From: Carex sylvatica
Taxonomy: Eukaryota; Streptophyta; Magnoliopsida; Poales; Cyperaceae
Direction of reading: 5' to 3'
Assembly (NCBI GenBank): GCA_964058845.1
Contig: CAXKVR010000001.1
Span: forward strand, 558,001-622,000
Length of the DNA stretch: 64,000 nt
Below are positions 24,346 to 36,874 of the stretch, piece by piece. Position 1 is the first letter of the stretch. Each line of letters begins with the position of its first letter. Made by a program: the position numbers and the translations under genes. The notes under the pieces were generated by a model. It worked only from the letters and a program-made list of their open reading frames with translations, was not told where the DNA came from and made no database searches.

Positions 24346-25540
24346 AATGCATCCTCACCCAATGCGGCATTTTGTCAAGCAGTTTAAACACAACCCCACG
24401 AACACACAAACAAACATTCGAGAGAGAGAGAGAGAAAAGACACCTATAAACAACAAACAATGGGAAGGGTGCGTAGTAGCCGTTCGTTATTTGGGTAAAT
24501 ATATTAAGAGAGCTATTTTCACTTCATGCAGCGCACCAATAAAATTTATTCACATTAATTTTAGAATGTGATACTTCATAAATTGCTAGTAGCAAAGGAT
24601 CCACATCTCTACAATTAAAATTGCAATCGTCACATCAATATTTACAGGTTCTTTGCAAATGAGATGGAGATGTTTGTATGAGATTTGGTCAAGCACACCA
24701 TAATTATTTAGTGAAGAAAATTTTCATAATATTTTTTATCATCCGATAAACTAATAATAATAATATTGAAAAACTACTGGATATTATTATTATAAAATGT
24801 ATAGTTAGTTAATTACAGTAATCAACTTTTTTGAGTAAAAATTACAGTAATAACCTTGTTAGGAATTTTTATTAAACTGAAACCACAAAAGCATAAGGTG
24901 AACTGGTATACCAAACCACTGGTTATTCAGCATCTCTATCTACAAGCCACAAGTCAAGCTTGATTTTATTCTGACTCAACTAATGAAAACTAGCTTGTGC
25001 ATATTTTCATTGGTGGAGCACAGCAATAAAGTGTCATTACTTCTGAAATTTACTGGTATTTGGCCAATAAATGCCATCCTGTTTTTGGATCAGGATCAGT
25101 ACTAGCAGCTACTTCATCATTTTTTCCAGTAACTTTTTGCCTTTTGCCTTCCATTCTATATTTTCCTTTGAAATCCATTCTCAAAATCATTAGTACATCT
25201 AAATTGGGATCAAGCAGGGTTTGTGGCTTCTTCATCTGAAATATTTATGTAGACAAATTGATTAACAATTGGTGTTCAAATTTCATAATATGTGATCCAG
25301 AAGAGAACATTTTTTATGGCTCAAAAAAGTTTCAAAAATATATTTCTATTTCTATGTTTTGCTCAAAAAATTATAAAAATATACTTCACTCTAAAATTTT
25401 CTCCAAAATATACATTTCTATTTCTATTTTTTCTCAGAATATTATAAAAATATACTTAATATCCAAAATAATTATAATATTATATCTCCTAAAATTTTGC
25501 TGTGTCCTAAATAAAATGTTGGCTCCGCCCTTTTAATTAT
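24346..25540. other. Intergenic DNA, one weak exon-like frame
   Basis: This is mostly AT-rich. A minus-strand frame at 25,050-25,235 begins right after a tttcag acceptor-like site. It has balanced composition (MKKPQTLLDPNLDVLMILR ... DPDPKTGWHLLAKY), so it might be an isolated exon remnant. No family was recognised and no neighbouring exon was found. Confidence 0.3.
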
Positions 25541-25544
25541 ATAC

Positions 25545-26540
25545 ACGACTTAGAAAATATATAGGTGTAGAGTGGTGATACAAATAATTAATTTTAAGCA
25601 TTTCATCAAGTCTAGTCTAATATGTTAAGTCAAAAAAAGAACAGGTTCATAGCCACAATTAATATTGCATGATATATATATATACACAAAAAAATCAAGG
25701 AATAAAATAATGAATTTTTTAGTTCTATTGCATTTACAAATGCATATATATTTAAAATGACTATTCTTTTATGGCATTAACTTTGATTGTTAAAAGTAAC
25801 TCCGAGAAAAAAGATTAAATTTTTTAATACCTTCATTTGTTTCCTCCAACATCTCAAATAACATTTTGCAAAATTCAATAGAGAGAAGTTTAATTTTATG
25901 AAATAAAACAGTTGTATTTTATTATTTATGATTCATTTAATGCTTAATGTACAACGGTTGTAGAAACTATTTGAAAGTTTATATATAACAAAGATTAAAG
26001 AACTGCATAGAAAAATCATTTATAAATTGTGAATATTGTTAGATGAATCACACAATTAAGACTTAACCCACAAAACTAAACCTCATACAAAAAGCTTGAT
26101 CCACAATAGCAGATTTTCTATTCATAAAATTAACAAAATAATAAATTAAATTGGTAGCATCATTTTATTAAAATTTTCAAAAATAATTGGGTCGCAATGA
26201 ATCGTTTCGGTCCAGAGAAACTAAGAATGCAACAAATTATTGTGGCTCAAATTTGCTTATGTTTTTTATTTGCTCATCCCTATCCTATTGAAATTTTTAT
26301 ATATTGAAATTTAATTTATAACTTTTATTTAATGCTATGCTATTGCTAGCTATGCTAATAAAATAGGCCGTGATAAGGTTATGATGTTGAATTAGCCTTA
26401 AAAGCATTCTAAATTCAGTAATCGCAAAAAATAGTTTCTATTACCACATCAGCAATTTTAAAAATTATATTTAATTTATTAATTTAAAATATTGTATTCC
26501 TGAAATTTATTTTTAATTTCAGTCGCAAATGTTGATTAAG
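25545..26540. repeat. Copy 1 of a diverged direct duplication
   Basis: This segment is repeated in the same orientation at about 29,615-30,365, with shared landmarks such as gtagagtggtg, aagcatttcatcaa, tttcctccaacatctcaaat and gcaaatgttgattaa. Copy 1 keeps about 200 extra bases after gggtcgcaat that copy 2 lacks. Short tcgcaa repeats border the difference. No coding sequence is seen. Confidence 0.8.
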
Positions 26541-27085
26541 TGACTTTGACTCAAAAATCTAGTTGGTGTGTCCTGAAAAAATTACAGACTATCCTGGACT
26601 CCTTGAGCACTTTGGCAATGATAGCATTCGTGAGAATAATTTTTTTTGTCGACGGTATCATCGCAGATACTTCTGTCAGTAATATCAATACATTTAAAAT
26701 TAGCACGTTTCTATCGGTGTACCTTTGAAATTTTTTTTTTTTTTTACCCTCACAAATACTTATTTGTGTATTATATGCTCTCTGTGTTCCAATATGGATC
26801 ATGTCAATAAATTTCTCATTGTTATAGGATGTGATTTGTTTTAAAACCTAATTAAAGTCGCAATTTTAACTTATTAAAATGAAATTTTGTGACATATTTG
26901 CTTAAACTTTATCCACTTTTTAATTCCTAGTGTCAAGAATAATTCTGTAAATGGGCCAAATAACTGTGTTAAATATCTGCAAATTTTGGGGATATGTAAT
27001 TGATTTGTGTCTCAAATTGATTCATAAGAAACCTTCATCTCTGCTTTAAGTACTTACGCAGCAGAGTAACCTAATTAATTTTGAT
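26541..27085. other. AT-rich intergenic DNA
   Basis: No gene, transposon end or structured repeat is recognised here. Confidence 0.4.
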
Positions 27086-27787
27086 CTAATATGTACCGAA
27101 ATTTTTATTAATATAAAAAAATATAAAGTTTCAGAAATTATTTAGGTTTTCGCGTTATTTAAAAAACTACTCAAATCACAAAAAATTATACCGGTTATAA
27201 TTCAACTTTATGTAAAAAACTATAACAGTACAGCGTCAATTCTAACTACAAATTTTTTTTACGAAAAGGCAGAACCGCAAATTTTTTTGCAGAAAGTCCA
27301 ACATAGTGAAATTGATACTTAAATTAAATTTAATTAATTTTATATGTGTGGGTAAGTTATTTTTGAATGAAGCACAGGACAGATGGAGATAGAGACATGT
27401 TAAGTCTAGTCAAATAATTTATTCATTTTGTAATTTTGTTTTGTTTTGTTATGAGTTAACATTCGAGTGCTCAGAAGAAGACAAAGCTATTACCATTTGC
27501 ACACTAATCATCTACCAAATCTTCCAACAAAGTGAATAGGCATGAACATATTATTATTTTAATGGTTTCGGTTCAAACCACAATTATTTTTTGTAGTTCT
27601 GCCTTTTCGCGAAATTTTTTTGCAGTTTGAGATGGTGCTGGGCTGTTATAATTTTTTACAGAAAATTGGACTATAACTGGTATATTTTTTTGCGGATTGG
27701 ATAGTTTTTGAAATAACACGAAAATTCGAGTAGTTTCTGAAATTTTATATTATTTTTGAATATTAATAAAAATTTCGGTAATCTGTA
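27086..27787. mobile_element. Mutator-like foldback element with 9-bp TSD
   Basis: Arms of about 200 bases (27,095-27,300 and 27,580-27,778) are inverse copies, beginning with ccgaaatttttattaatat on both ends. The flanks are taatatgta (27,086-27,094) and taatctgta (27,779-27,787), a 9-bp duplication with one mismatch. Long terminal inverted repeats and a 9-bp duplication are typical of Mutator-like elements. There is no transposase inside, so the element is non-autonomous. Confidence 0.75.
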
Positions 27788-27944
27788 TGAACCCATTAAA
27801 CATTATTCTATCCATCCTAATTATTCGACAATTGGATGCTATTCTACCTCTGTTATCAATGAGAAAAATAAGGCAAGTGGAGAGGAAGGGAAGGAAGAGC
27901 GGAAGAGGAAAGAATTCTTTAAGGATAAAATTGTTAATTAGATC

Positions 27945-28080
27945 TTTTATTAATATTAATATCAATCTTTTAGTGAAATTAATAACTGATTTTTTTAAAT
28001 ACCCTCCAAAAAAAATATCAATCCTCGGTTTTAAAAAAAAATGAAAGATACCTTGACTACCCCACAGTGGGACGCTTTGT
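27945..28080 (+). repeat. Left member of an inverted repeat pair
   Basis: The block containing aaataccctccaaaaaaa, cctcggtttt and gactaccccacagtggga is repeated in inverse orientation at 29,390-29,525. The two lie 1.3 kb apart and enclose the Mei2-like remnant. They could be ends of one element or two separate insertions of the same family. No duplication was found at either edge. Confidence 0.65.
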
Positions 28081-28547
28081 AATTTTTTTTAGAAATGTTT
28101 AATGTGTAAATAATGAATATTTTAAGATTAAACACTAACAGTAATATGATTTTTCTAATATAAATAACTTTTATTCCTAAAATGACAACGATTATGACAA
28201 AAACGATAAGATAAACTAGCTAATTTGAAACATTTCAATGTATTAAAGATGCAGCAATTAATGAACACTGAGTAAAATGCAAGGAAAATTAATATAATTT
28301 CACACTAAATGAATATTATAGTCAACCATAATAAAGCGGAGAGTTAGAACCACAGTCATATCTAACCGTTACAATATGAATTATCTACTTAATTAGTAGT
28401 ATGAATTACATAAAAAGATAACATTAGCCACACTTTCTGCCCTTCTATCTATCCATATACATATAGAGATATTACCTGAAAAGATAGAAGGAAAGAAAAT
28501 TAACCTTAAAGAAGTACATGCACATCTCTCCAATACATTATATTTTT

Positions 28548-29257
28548 CTACCATATTCGGTAATCAACGGACTGGTTTACTCCGTTATAAGGCGGCTCGA
28601 AATGCACACGAAGAAATGTGTCAGGCACACCCCGAATGAAAATAATCTGATCTGCATATTCAATTGACTCAACCAGACCCTGAAAATATACCATAACAAA
28701 AGAAGATCTAAGCTTGATAGAATCAGATGTGCTCTTACTTGATGGAAATTTAAACTCCAGATATGAGATAAATTTTTATCCATAGTTAACAATTAGAAAG
28801 TTTCAATATGAAGTTTGTTTTAACGGCTGACATATTGATGGTCATAGATATCCTACAAAATTTTACCCTAATATTTTACAAATAGAAACTTTCTATATAT
28901 ATATATATATATATTTTTTTTTTTTAAGCTGATGAAACATTTTATGACCATGGATATATATATCATAAATAAGTAAAAAACAATATGTGAAACATACATT
29001 ATGGATTGCATCCAAAGCTGGCAAAACAATATAACTTAGCTAATTAAGATAACCCACAACCCAACTTGCAACATCTAATCTTACCTGCATTACAAAAAAA
29101 TCCTCCCACAATTTTAAACTCCGTGACTAACTACAATTGAAACACCTAATTGGATCCAGCAGAGATCCAACGGTGATTATGAAAGTACTTGAACAGCCGC
29201 CAAGTACCGACTGGTGAAGTAAAATTGACAAATGCATAACTGAAGTTGTTGTTTGTC
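28548..29257 (-). pseudogene. Mei2-like C-terminal RRM remnant
   Basis: On the minus strand, an exon entering at 29,257 after a tttctag acceptor reads TNNNFSYAFVNFTSPVG, then TWRLFKYFHNHRW, which fits the RRM of plant Mei2-like/terminal-ear proteins. The frame soon meets a TAG at about 29,160. A second exon-like block (28,679-28,548, after tttcag) is open for 43 residues and ends with FLRVHFEPPYNG and a stop, similar in character to the family's tail. Known relatives are RNA-binding regulators of meiosis or organ initiation. The upstream half of the RRM was not found, so this is probably a fragment of a broken gene. Confidence 0.45.
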
Positions 29258-29389
29258 CTAGAAATTAAAAGAAGAAAAATTATAAAAACAGTGAAACCAA
29301 ATTACTGTTAGTGTCTAATTTTAAACATTTATTATGTACACACTAAACATCTCTCAAATATATATATATATCTATATATATATATATAG

Positions 29390-29525
29390 CAAACTATCCC
29401 ATTGTGGGGCGGTCAGGTTATTTTTCAAATTTTTTAAAAACCGAGGGTAGATTTGATATTTTTTTGGAGGGTATTTAAAAAAATAACCGGAATTAATCAA
29501 GAATGGGTATATTAATAAAATAGTT
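29390..29525 (-). repeat. Right member of an inverted repeat pair
   Basis: This is the inverse copy of 27,945-28,080, with actatcccattgtggggcgg, aaaaccgaggg and ggagggtattt as landmarks. Confidence 0.65.
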
Positions 29526-29614
29526 ATTATTTAGATGAAAAAATAATTAATTTTCAATTTTAGATGGAAAAAATATAAGTTATGATGGGCATATATTTAA
29601 AATTTAAGCATTTC

Positions 29615-30365
29615 ATTCACTAGAAAATAAATAGGCGTAGAGTGGTGTTCCCAATAAAATATAAGCATTTCATCAAATCTAATATATCAAGTCAGTTCAT
29701 AGCTACAATTCAGAATACATGATATATAAAAAAAAAAAAAATCAAAGAATAAAGTAATGCATCTTGTAGTTATATTGCAATTACAAATGCATATATTTTT
29801 AAAATAATTATTCTTTTATCGCAGTAAACATTGATTGTGAGAAGTAACTCTGAGAAAAAGGATTAACATTTTTACTACTTTCATTTGTTTCCTCCAACAT
29901 CTCAAATATTTTTGCAAAATTCAACATAGAGAAGAATAATTTTATAAAATAAACCATGTGTATTTTATTATTTATGATTCATTTAATGCTTAACGTACAA
30001 CGATTGTAGAAACTATATATTTGAAAGTTTATATATAACAAAGATTAAAAAACTGCATAGAAGAATCATTTATAAATTGTGAACATTGTTAGGTGAAACA
30101 CACAATTAAGACTTTAACACACAAAACTGAACCTCATACAAAAAGTTTGATCCACAATAGCATATTTTTCTATTCATAACATTAACAAAATAATAATTTA
30201 AATTGGTAGCACAATTTTATTAAAAGTTCCAAAAGATAATTGGGTCGCAATAAAAATAGTTTCTTTCACCACATCAGCAATTTTAAAAATTATAGTTTAT
30301 TTATTAATTTTACATATTTTATTCCTGAAACTTATATTTTATTTCAATTGCAAATGTTGATTAAT
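29615..30365. repeat. Copy 2 of a diverged direct duplication
   Basis: This is the shorter counterpart of 25,545-26,540. It ends near gcaaatgttgattaatta, and the upstream border lies near tcactagaaaataaatagg. No gene is seen inside. Confidence 0.8.
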
Positions 30366-30576
30366 TAATATTATATATTTGTTTTACAGACATACCGATG
30401 TTTTTATTAAGTTATGGAGTACCTAAAGCATGTTAACATATTTTTGCAATATATGACTATTCATATAAAGGTGATTGCATTTATTATTGTTGTGACTTTG
30501 CACGTTTTTCAGAATTGGCACAAGTGGAATTCAGAAAAAGTGAATTGCAATTTTATTCCTTGTTCTCTTTAAAACC

Positions 30577-30773
30577 TATATAAGCGTTACAACTTACATC
30601 GAATTTCTACATTTCTCTATAATCTTTTTTACCAAAAGTATCCTATCAAAACTAGAAATATGAAAACATACAAATCTCAAGAGTCTCTTCCTCTTTCAGA
30701 ATTGGGAGACCTGAATTGGTCGCCATCATATAAAGGTGATTGCATTTATTATTCCTGTGATTTAAAGCCATAA
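30577..30773 (+). promoter_or_regulatory. TATA box followed by a short ORF
   Basis: A good TATA box (tatataag, 30,577-30,584) lies 76 bases before an ATG at 30,660. The ATG opens a 37-residue frame, MKTYKSQESLPLSELGD and so on, ending at 30,773. It could be a small gene, a first exon with a donor after tatataaag, or chance. The sequence from catataaaggtgattgcattt is duplicated at about 30,463 and 30,727. Confidence 0.3.
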
Positions 30774-31030
30774 AAAATGCAGACAAATTAAAAGTTTTAA
30801 AAATTACTGAAAACACAGGAAATTGGATTATGGAAACTACAAGATTAAAAAAATATCAATAGCAAAACAGATACATCGACAAGGTCTCAGCATAAGTTAA
30901 ACAACTTGAACATAAAAGAAGGAACCTGAAGAGAACTGAAGTCATAATAAACCTAATCAGTAAGAAACATAAAACCAAACTTGTCGAGTGTTAAGAGGGA
31001 TGCTCGACAAACTAACATAATAATAAATGA

Positions 31031-33005
31031 CTAACGTATGATAATATTCCCTATTTTCTTAACATATTTATCCAAAATCTTGATCAGCACAGTAGCCCAT
31101 TCAGAATTACTCCAGCATTTGATTTTAACTGTCTCAAGATACTCATACTGGAAGGAAACATCTCCCAATACCACTTGACTGGGCTCGAATTGTGTATCGC
31201 TTGAGTTCTGTAATAAGGAAAAATAAGAAGACCAATGAGATATTTTATCATGATATTAAAAGAGCAGTTTTTAGCATCATCAATATGAATACTAATGAGC
31301 CTCAGTTACACCTAAATTCATATATAAACCAATTAAGCACTGAATGAGAAAAATATTTCAGGGAAATAATGTCAAAACCAGACTGAAAGAAGGAAGTACA
31401 AATTATTAATCATTATGCAAATGTATTCATTGTATCAGAAGTACATAATTCAATCCTTATATTAACTTTACTGATCTGAATGAGTGAATGGTAACCTAAG
31501 AGAGTCTTAACTAAATAGAGAGAGAGAGGGATTACCACAAGAAGTTTTAAAGTGAGATCTTTCAATTTAGGAGAATGCTTGAGAAAACAAGCTATCAGGT
31601 AAATGTCACAGCTCATATTCGATATTCCAATGCGCAATTTCTTCAAGTTTTTAAAGTTTCTGCAGTGAAGAATATCCTTCTCCTATTGTCCCTTCATTTT
31701 TAAAAACGAATAAAATAATTAACTGCAGCAAACCAATGTTTTAATCCAGAATGGGCAACATCCCGAAAAGGTAGCTTAATCAGTCTTGCATAAAAAAGAG
31801 AGTTTTTGCATACAAAAATCCATACACCTAAACGAGTAATGATGACTGCAATTTCTGGGTTTCATTTTGTTGATAATTATACAAGCAACATGATTTAGTA
31901 TGGAAAAGAAGTGACAAGGATGATTCTGTTAAATAAAGAAATACAAGCACATAGAACTAAATGATCATTTGAAACTTTGTTAGACAAAAGGTTCTCCATA
32001 AACCATAACCAAGATATGTGGCAGTATCATACTTGGAATTCATGTGCAGACATTTTTATTGGAATGTGCCTATGTTATGCAAGAATATGTAATTCTGTTA
32101 CACATCATCTTTTTGTTCCTAACAACTACAAATAAGGAAAAGAATTGTGCCATATGGATTTTATAGGGCTGACAAAATAGTATACCTTCAACTTAGGAAT
32201 GTTCAAAAAACTCCCTTCATCACCAGAAGTGATGAACAAACAGAAAAGATCTGGACAAGAAATTTGCATTTCCTCAAACTGATCACATGCAACAATACTC
32301 AACTTCTTCAACTTCATAGAGGAAATGCTAGAAAAATACAAGTCACAAGAACAGAGATCCAGCCTTTCAAGAGAGGGGCAGCCCATGAAAAGCTTTTGTG
32401 CAAAATTATTAGGGAGCTCTACACCAGTTAGTTCTAAATCTTTTAGACAAGTAAATTGACACTGGTTCAATGATGGCTCTCTTTCTAATGCAAAACTCCA
32501 TCACAAGATAGTGAAGGCTTGCACAAGAGAAAACTAAATCAGGTACATCAAACACATAAATATAAAATCCGTTAATGTTGACATGGATAACCCGCGGCAT
32601 TAGAGTCACCACACGATCAAGCCATTCCATATAGAAAACAGCTTCGCATCTCTGAATTTTACATGAGTAACGAACTATATCCAAGTTTGTGGATTCCCGA
32701 TTGTCCAAAACACCATGCACAAATTGCTCAAAGCTAGCCACAAAATTTCTCCCTTCTTTACCAGGGTCATCATCCACAACATCCATCAAGAATCCATTAA
32801 TATCGAAGTCAAGAACCGGCATGATAGACCACGTCTTTCTCCATCTTTTCGACAAAAAACACGTGTGAACAGCCTCTTTCGTGCTCAGAAACAAGAGGAT
32901 ATGGGTTAAAACCTCATCAGGCAAGCCACTGATCCGGTCATGTTCTACATTCTCTCTGCCACCATGATTCCAGTCCCTTCCATCTTTCGCTGTTAAATTA
33001 AGCAT
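31031..33005 (-). pseudogene. F-box/FBD (LRR-type) gene, one frame break
   Basis: Predicted exons (minus strand) are 33005-32186, 31682-31536 and 31207-31031. The N-terminal F-box is clear (DRISGLPDEVLTHILLFLST, then TCFLSKRWRKTW). LRR-type segments follow (FTCLKDLELTGVELPNN, CPSLERLDL, FKNLKKLRI, FLKHSPKLKDLTL), then an FBD-type end (YEYLETVKIKCWSNSEW). Such proteins serve as substrate adaptors in SCF ubiquitin ligases. Exon 1 is 3n+1 long and the frame shifts near 32,495 within agaaagagag. Removing one base would leave an open protein of about 380 residues, the usual family size. ATG 33,005 is used because the frame before it has only a GTG. Either a recent pseudogene or a sequence error is possible. 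Confidence 0.8.
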
Positions 33006-34977
33006 TCCCACAAATATCTGGCATGCATAACTCCTGCATTACAATGCAGTCATAAATCTGGACACATATTTACCCAGATATAGGAAGATCACATCTAAAC
33101 TTAAAGGAAATTATCTTTAGATGCCACTGCTCTAATAGTCTAATTACCAAAATGGATACTATAACACATTTGGCTACTAGTAGTAATTAACATTTAAGCA
33201 ATTACCTTAACAGATTAGTAATAAAAAGTGCCATTCAAATCAGTATTACAATTTGTATCATCATTTGTCTTAGAGATGCATTTTAGGAACCATTTTGACC
33301 ACAGTAAATGACGGTTAGGAGTTAGTTAGTAACCACTTTGCCAACAGTCAAGACATTTAGCAGTTTATTAGAGTTGCTAGACCCACTGATTACTGGCTAA
33401 TATAACCTCTTGATTGTACATGTAAACCACAAAGTACAATAAAACAATCATTCAAATTATTTTTATCCGAAGCTTTCATGGTATCAGAGAAGGAATAATG
33501 CTGAAATAAAGCAAATTCCTATTGCAGGAATTATATCCTGTTCCATCTTATAAAAAAAAACTTTATTCAAGAAAATAAGCCTCAATTCCTGAAATCACCA
33601 GAGAACTTACACCCCTAAACCAGTATTTTCCTTCTCACCAAACAATAAAACAGTAAAAGCCAAAACCTGATCTAAACTGAAACCAGCAAGCAACAATACC
33701 AGAATTCTATCAAATCCCGAAAAAGAAAATATCAAACCAGCACTGAATACTAGTCCAATGCCTGAACCGTACCAGAATCAGCAGGAAAATACTGGTCTTG
33801 GACTAGAATTAATAAAATTAAAAAACAGCAATACCTGGAATTGGACTAGTACCAGAAACAGCCTGATATGAATCAGTCTCGTACCATAAAAGGAAACAAA
33901 AACAGAAATCAAACCAGAAAAACAAAAAATGTGCCTACCAGAAAATCTGCTCGCAGAATCAACAAAAAATGTGTCCCGGGTTCTTGAACTGAACCTTCAG
34001 CTTCATTTGAAGCTGTCAAAAAAGGAGATCTATCTTGCACAGAGTCATGTTACTTCTCTCACTATCATTCTCTCCGATTTGTGATCTACCACTGGAGTAC
34101 AAGCTTCTTGGTTCTACCGCTTGTCTAACCCTAGCTCAAACCAATTTTGTATCCTCTGCATTAACTCAAAAATGAATCTTTTGAGTTAATGCATCTGGAC
34201 CGTCCCATCAGCTTCAACATTCGTGGGAATCAGAACCACACTAATAATAAAGAACCGCTATGTTTTAGACGGGGGCCGGATGGGCTCTGTTTACAATCGG
34301 ACGGTTGAAATTCATTAAGTCAAAAGATTCCCTTTGGGGTTAATGCAGAGGATACGCACTCAGCTCAAACTGATGCTTCTCTCTTTCTACAGGGCCGACT
34401 CACTTCTTTTGTCGGATCCGGGTCTTGTTTGGGTGGGCTTGGGTTGGCTCCTAATTTTCTTTTGACGCTCAACGGATCAAGGCCTTGTATCTAGCCCAGC
34501 CCATCAAGATTTATCTAATCCAGTCTCTGTTCAGCCCATTAAAACTGGGCCCAATCCAGTCTCTGCTCAGTCCATCATAATTTATTGCATTGTTTTAGCT
34601 TCTTTTCATCCGTGAGAAGTTTGATACTTCATTTTCTTTATTTCATTTTTATAGGAAGCTTTTATATCATAAATAATGAAATTGATAAAATCTACATGAG
34701 AAAAAGCACACTTTTATGGTCATCTCATCCTTAAACTTGAGCACTAAATAATAAATTAATTACACCGGAGGGAGAATTATTATCATCGATTTAATAATTT
34801 ACAGAGGAAGATTATTGTCAAAATAAAAAGTTCGGAAACCAACTTATCACAATTAAATATTTGGATGTCTTCCATGAAATTATCGTTATAATTTTCTGGT
34901 TTAAGATAATTAATGTGGTTTCCATAGAAATCAAATCACAATATATATATAGGTGGCAAGCTCTGACCTGGTTTATT
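33006..34977. other. Intergenic DNA upstream of the F-box gene
   Basis: This probably contains the F-box gene's promoter and leader on the minus strand, though no clear TATA box was fixed. A small inverted-repeat element lies at 34,149-34,355. No other gene is recognised. Confidence 0.4.
34149..34355. mobile_element. Small MITE with 45-bp inverted ends
   Basis: The left end gtatcctctgcattaac continues to gaatcttttgagttaatg. The right end is the inverse (gttaatgcagaggatac, preceded by cattaagtcaaaagattc). The total is about 207 bases. No definite target duplication is visible. Confidence 0.65.
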
Positions 34978-35370
34978 GTCCAAAATAGAACACCAAATTA
35001 AAGAATTATAGACGAGAGATGCTTAGTTAATTGATTGCTTCATGATCACCTACACCAAATACCATCCATATTAATTCCATACCGTGTTTGCCTTCATATT
35101 CTTTCTAGCATTATTGGCCATGTTACCATGCCACATTGAACTATAATAAATTAAGAACACCTAAGGCCGTCTGCTCTTTTGAAGTCATGATGATAAGCCT
35201 TTTTATCGATCAGCTATCATTTGTAAATAGTACATGTGAATTTGATACCAAGGAATATTATATATATCTTAATTAACTAGCTAGCTACCTCTTTCAAAGA
35301 AAATTTAACCTCCATTATCTGTTCTCCAAAAGACTAAGACACCTAATGTCCGGTGTCTATTCAGGGAATA
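34978..35370 (+). repeat. CYP79 upstream-region copy A
   Basis: From tgtccaaaatagaacacc onward this segment matches 36,875-37,140. It shares gatcacctacacc, ccgtgtttgcc, ttaagaacacctaaggccg and gactaagacacctaatg. It includes sequence like the CYP79 leader (gataccaaggaatat) near 35,240, but no P450 coding sequence follows. Confidence 0.75.
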
Positions 35371-35375
35371 GGGTT

Positions 35376-36381
35376 GTGCATCCTCAGAGATATCTTATAT
35401 TTTGCGTGACCGACGTGTCCGGTGCCTATTCGGGGAGAGCGCGACGGGGGCCAGTATTATTTGAGCTTTGCGATTTGTGCATAACGTATTTGAACGGTTG
35501 AGATTTTTCAAAAAGACCATGATATAATTGTCCCCACATCTCTACCCCCATTTATCCCGCACTTAACTTCCATTACTGCTTTGGGGATCACAAAAGTTCC
35601 AACACTGATTTTTTTTTTCTAAATTATTAATCTTCATGCACATAAGTATTTATATATAAGAACGAAAATATTTATACCTATAAGGTGAATAATTTTTACA
35701 TAAATAATTGTCTCTCGAACCAAAACTCAAATTACATGGGGACTATACACGTTTTTAGAGGTGATTTTTTTTCTTTATTCAATCTCGTCCACATTTATGA
35801 CGTTCTATGAAAATTTTTACGAATCTAAAACCACAAAAGTCTTCTACATAATTTTCTCTTTCAAATGAGATCCATGATAACATACTTTCGGGCTTGTCGT
35901 CACACAAGTATTTATACCTCGTCATGCAAATATTAATATCTATACTTGAAAGTTTTTTTTACATATGATACTGACTGATATATGAAAGTACTAATATCAA
36001 ATATTATAAGTATTTATACCGATACACTAGAGTATTTATACCTATGTAAAAAATATTTGATCAATAACCACCTTATATACATTTATCATGATAAATATTT
36101 TTTTGTATGAATAAATAATTAGTAGGGACCATAGTACAACTTCTAATTTTAGAAGTGAACCCTCTAATTAGTGGGGACCATATAGTACCACCTTTAAATA
36201 ATTATCATCTTTCTTATTTAACCCCTCTAATTTTAAAAGTGTTTTAATACTTAGAGGGAACTATAATATCACTTTTTTAAATTGTAGCTGTGGAAATAGA
36301 GGAAAAATAGAAGTGTGGGGATGAATATAATTGTTCTTTTTAAAATATCACGCAAAAATATGGGATATCTCAGAGGATGCG
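35376..36381. mobile_element. Inverted-repeat DNA element of about 1 kb
   Basis: The left end gtgcatcctcagagatatc and the right end gatatctcagaggatgcg are inverse copies. The next blocks (ttttgcgtga; ataattgtccccacatct against its inverse near 36,310) also pair, with about 90 extra bases inserted in the left arm. The interior is non-coding and contains repeated aattagtggggacca. It sits between two CYP79 upstream copies. Confidence 0.65.
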
Positions 36382-36874
36382 AATTCGGCAAAAAGGACAT
36401 TAATTAACATGTGGAATATTTCATGGTCTCATGGACCGAAAAATATGATATTGATGAATATTTACTATTTCATATAGAACGATTGATGATGATTTACCGA
36501 GTGGCAAAAATTGTCAATTAAATCTCATTCAACTGATTACCATATCATATATACAAGTCATATTTAATTACGATGTTTTAATGATGTTATTAGTGTGTAC
36601 CTACGCTCTATATGTAACAAATGTATTTAATTAGTGATGTGTTATTACATAGCGTCACAATATATATAGCATGACTCGGACACGTACAGTGGCAAAACTA
36701 TTTTTCATAAGTACAAATATTATATAATTTTAAACATGATCCAAATATTATATAATTGTAACATGTATATATATTTCATAAGTATAAATATAATTTCTAT
36801 TAATTTCATGTTTAGATACGGCCGGAAGGATATTTGAGTTTAGATTCAAGTATTAATCTATACAAATTCTTTTA

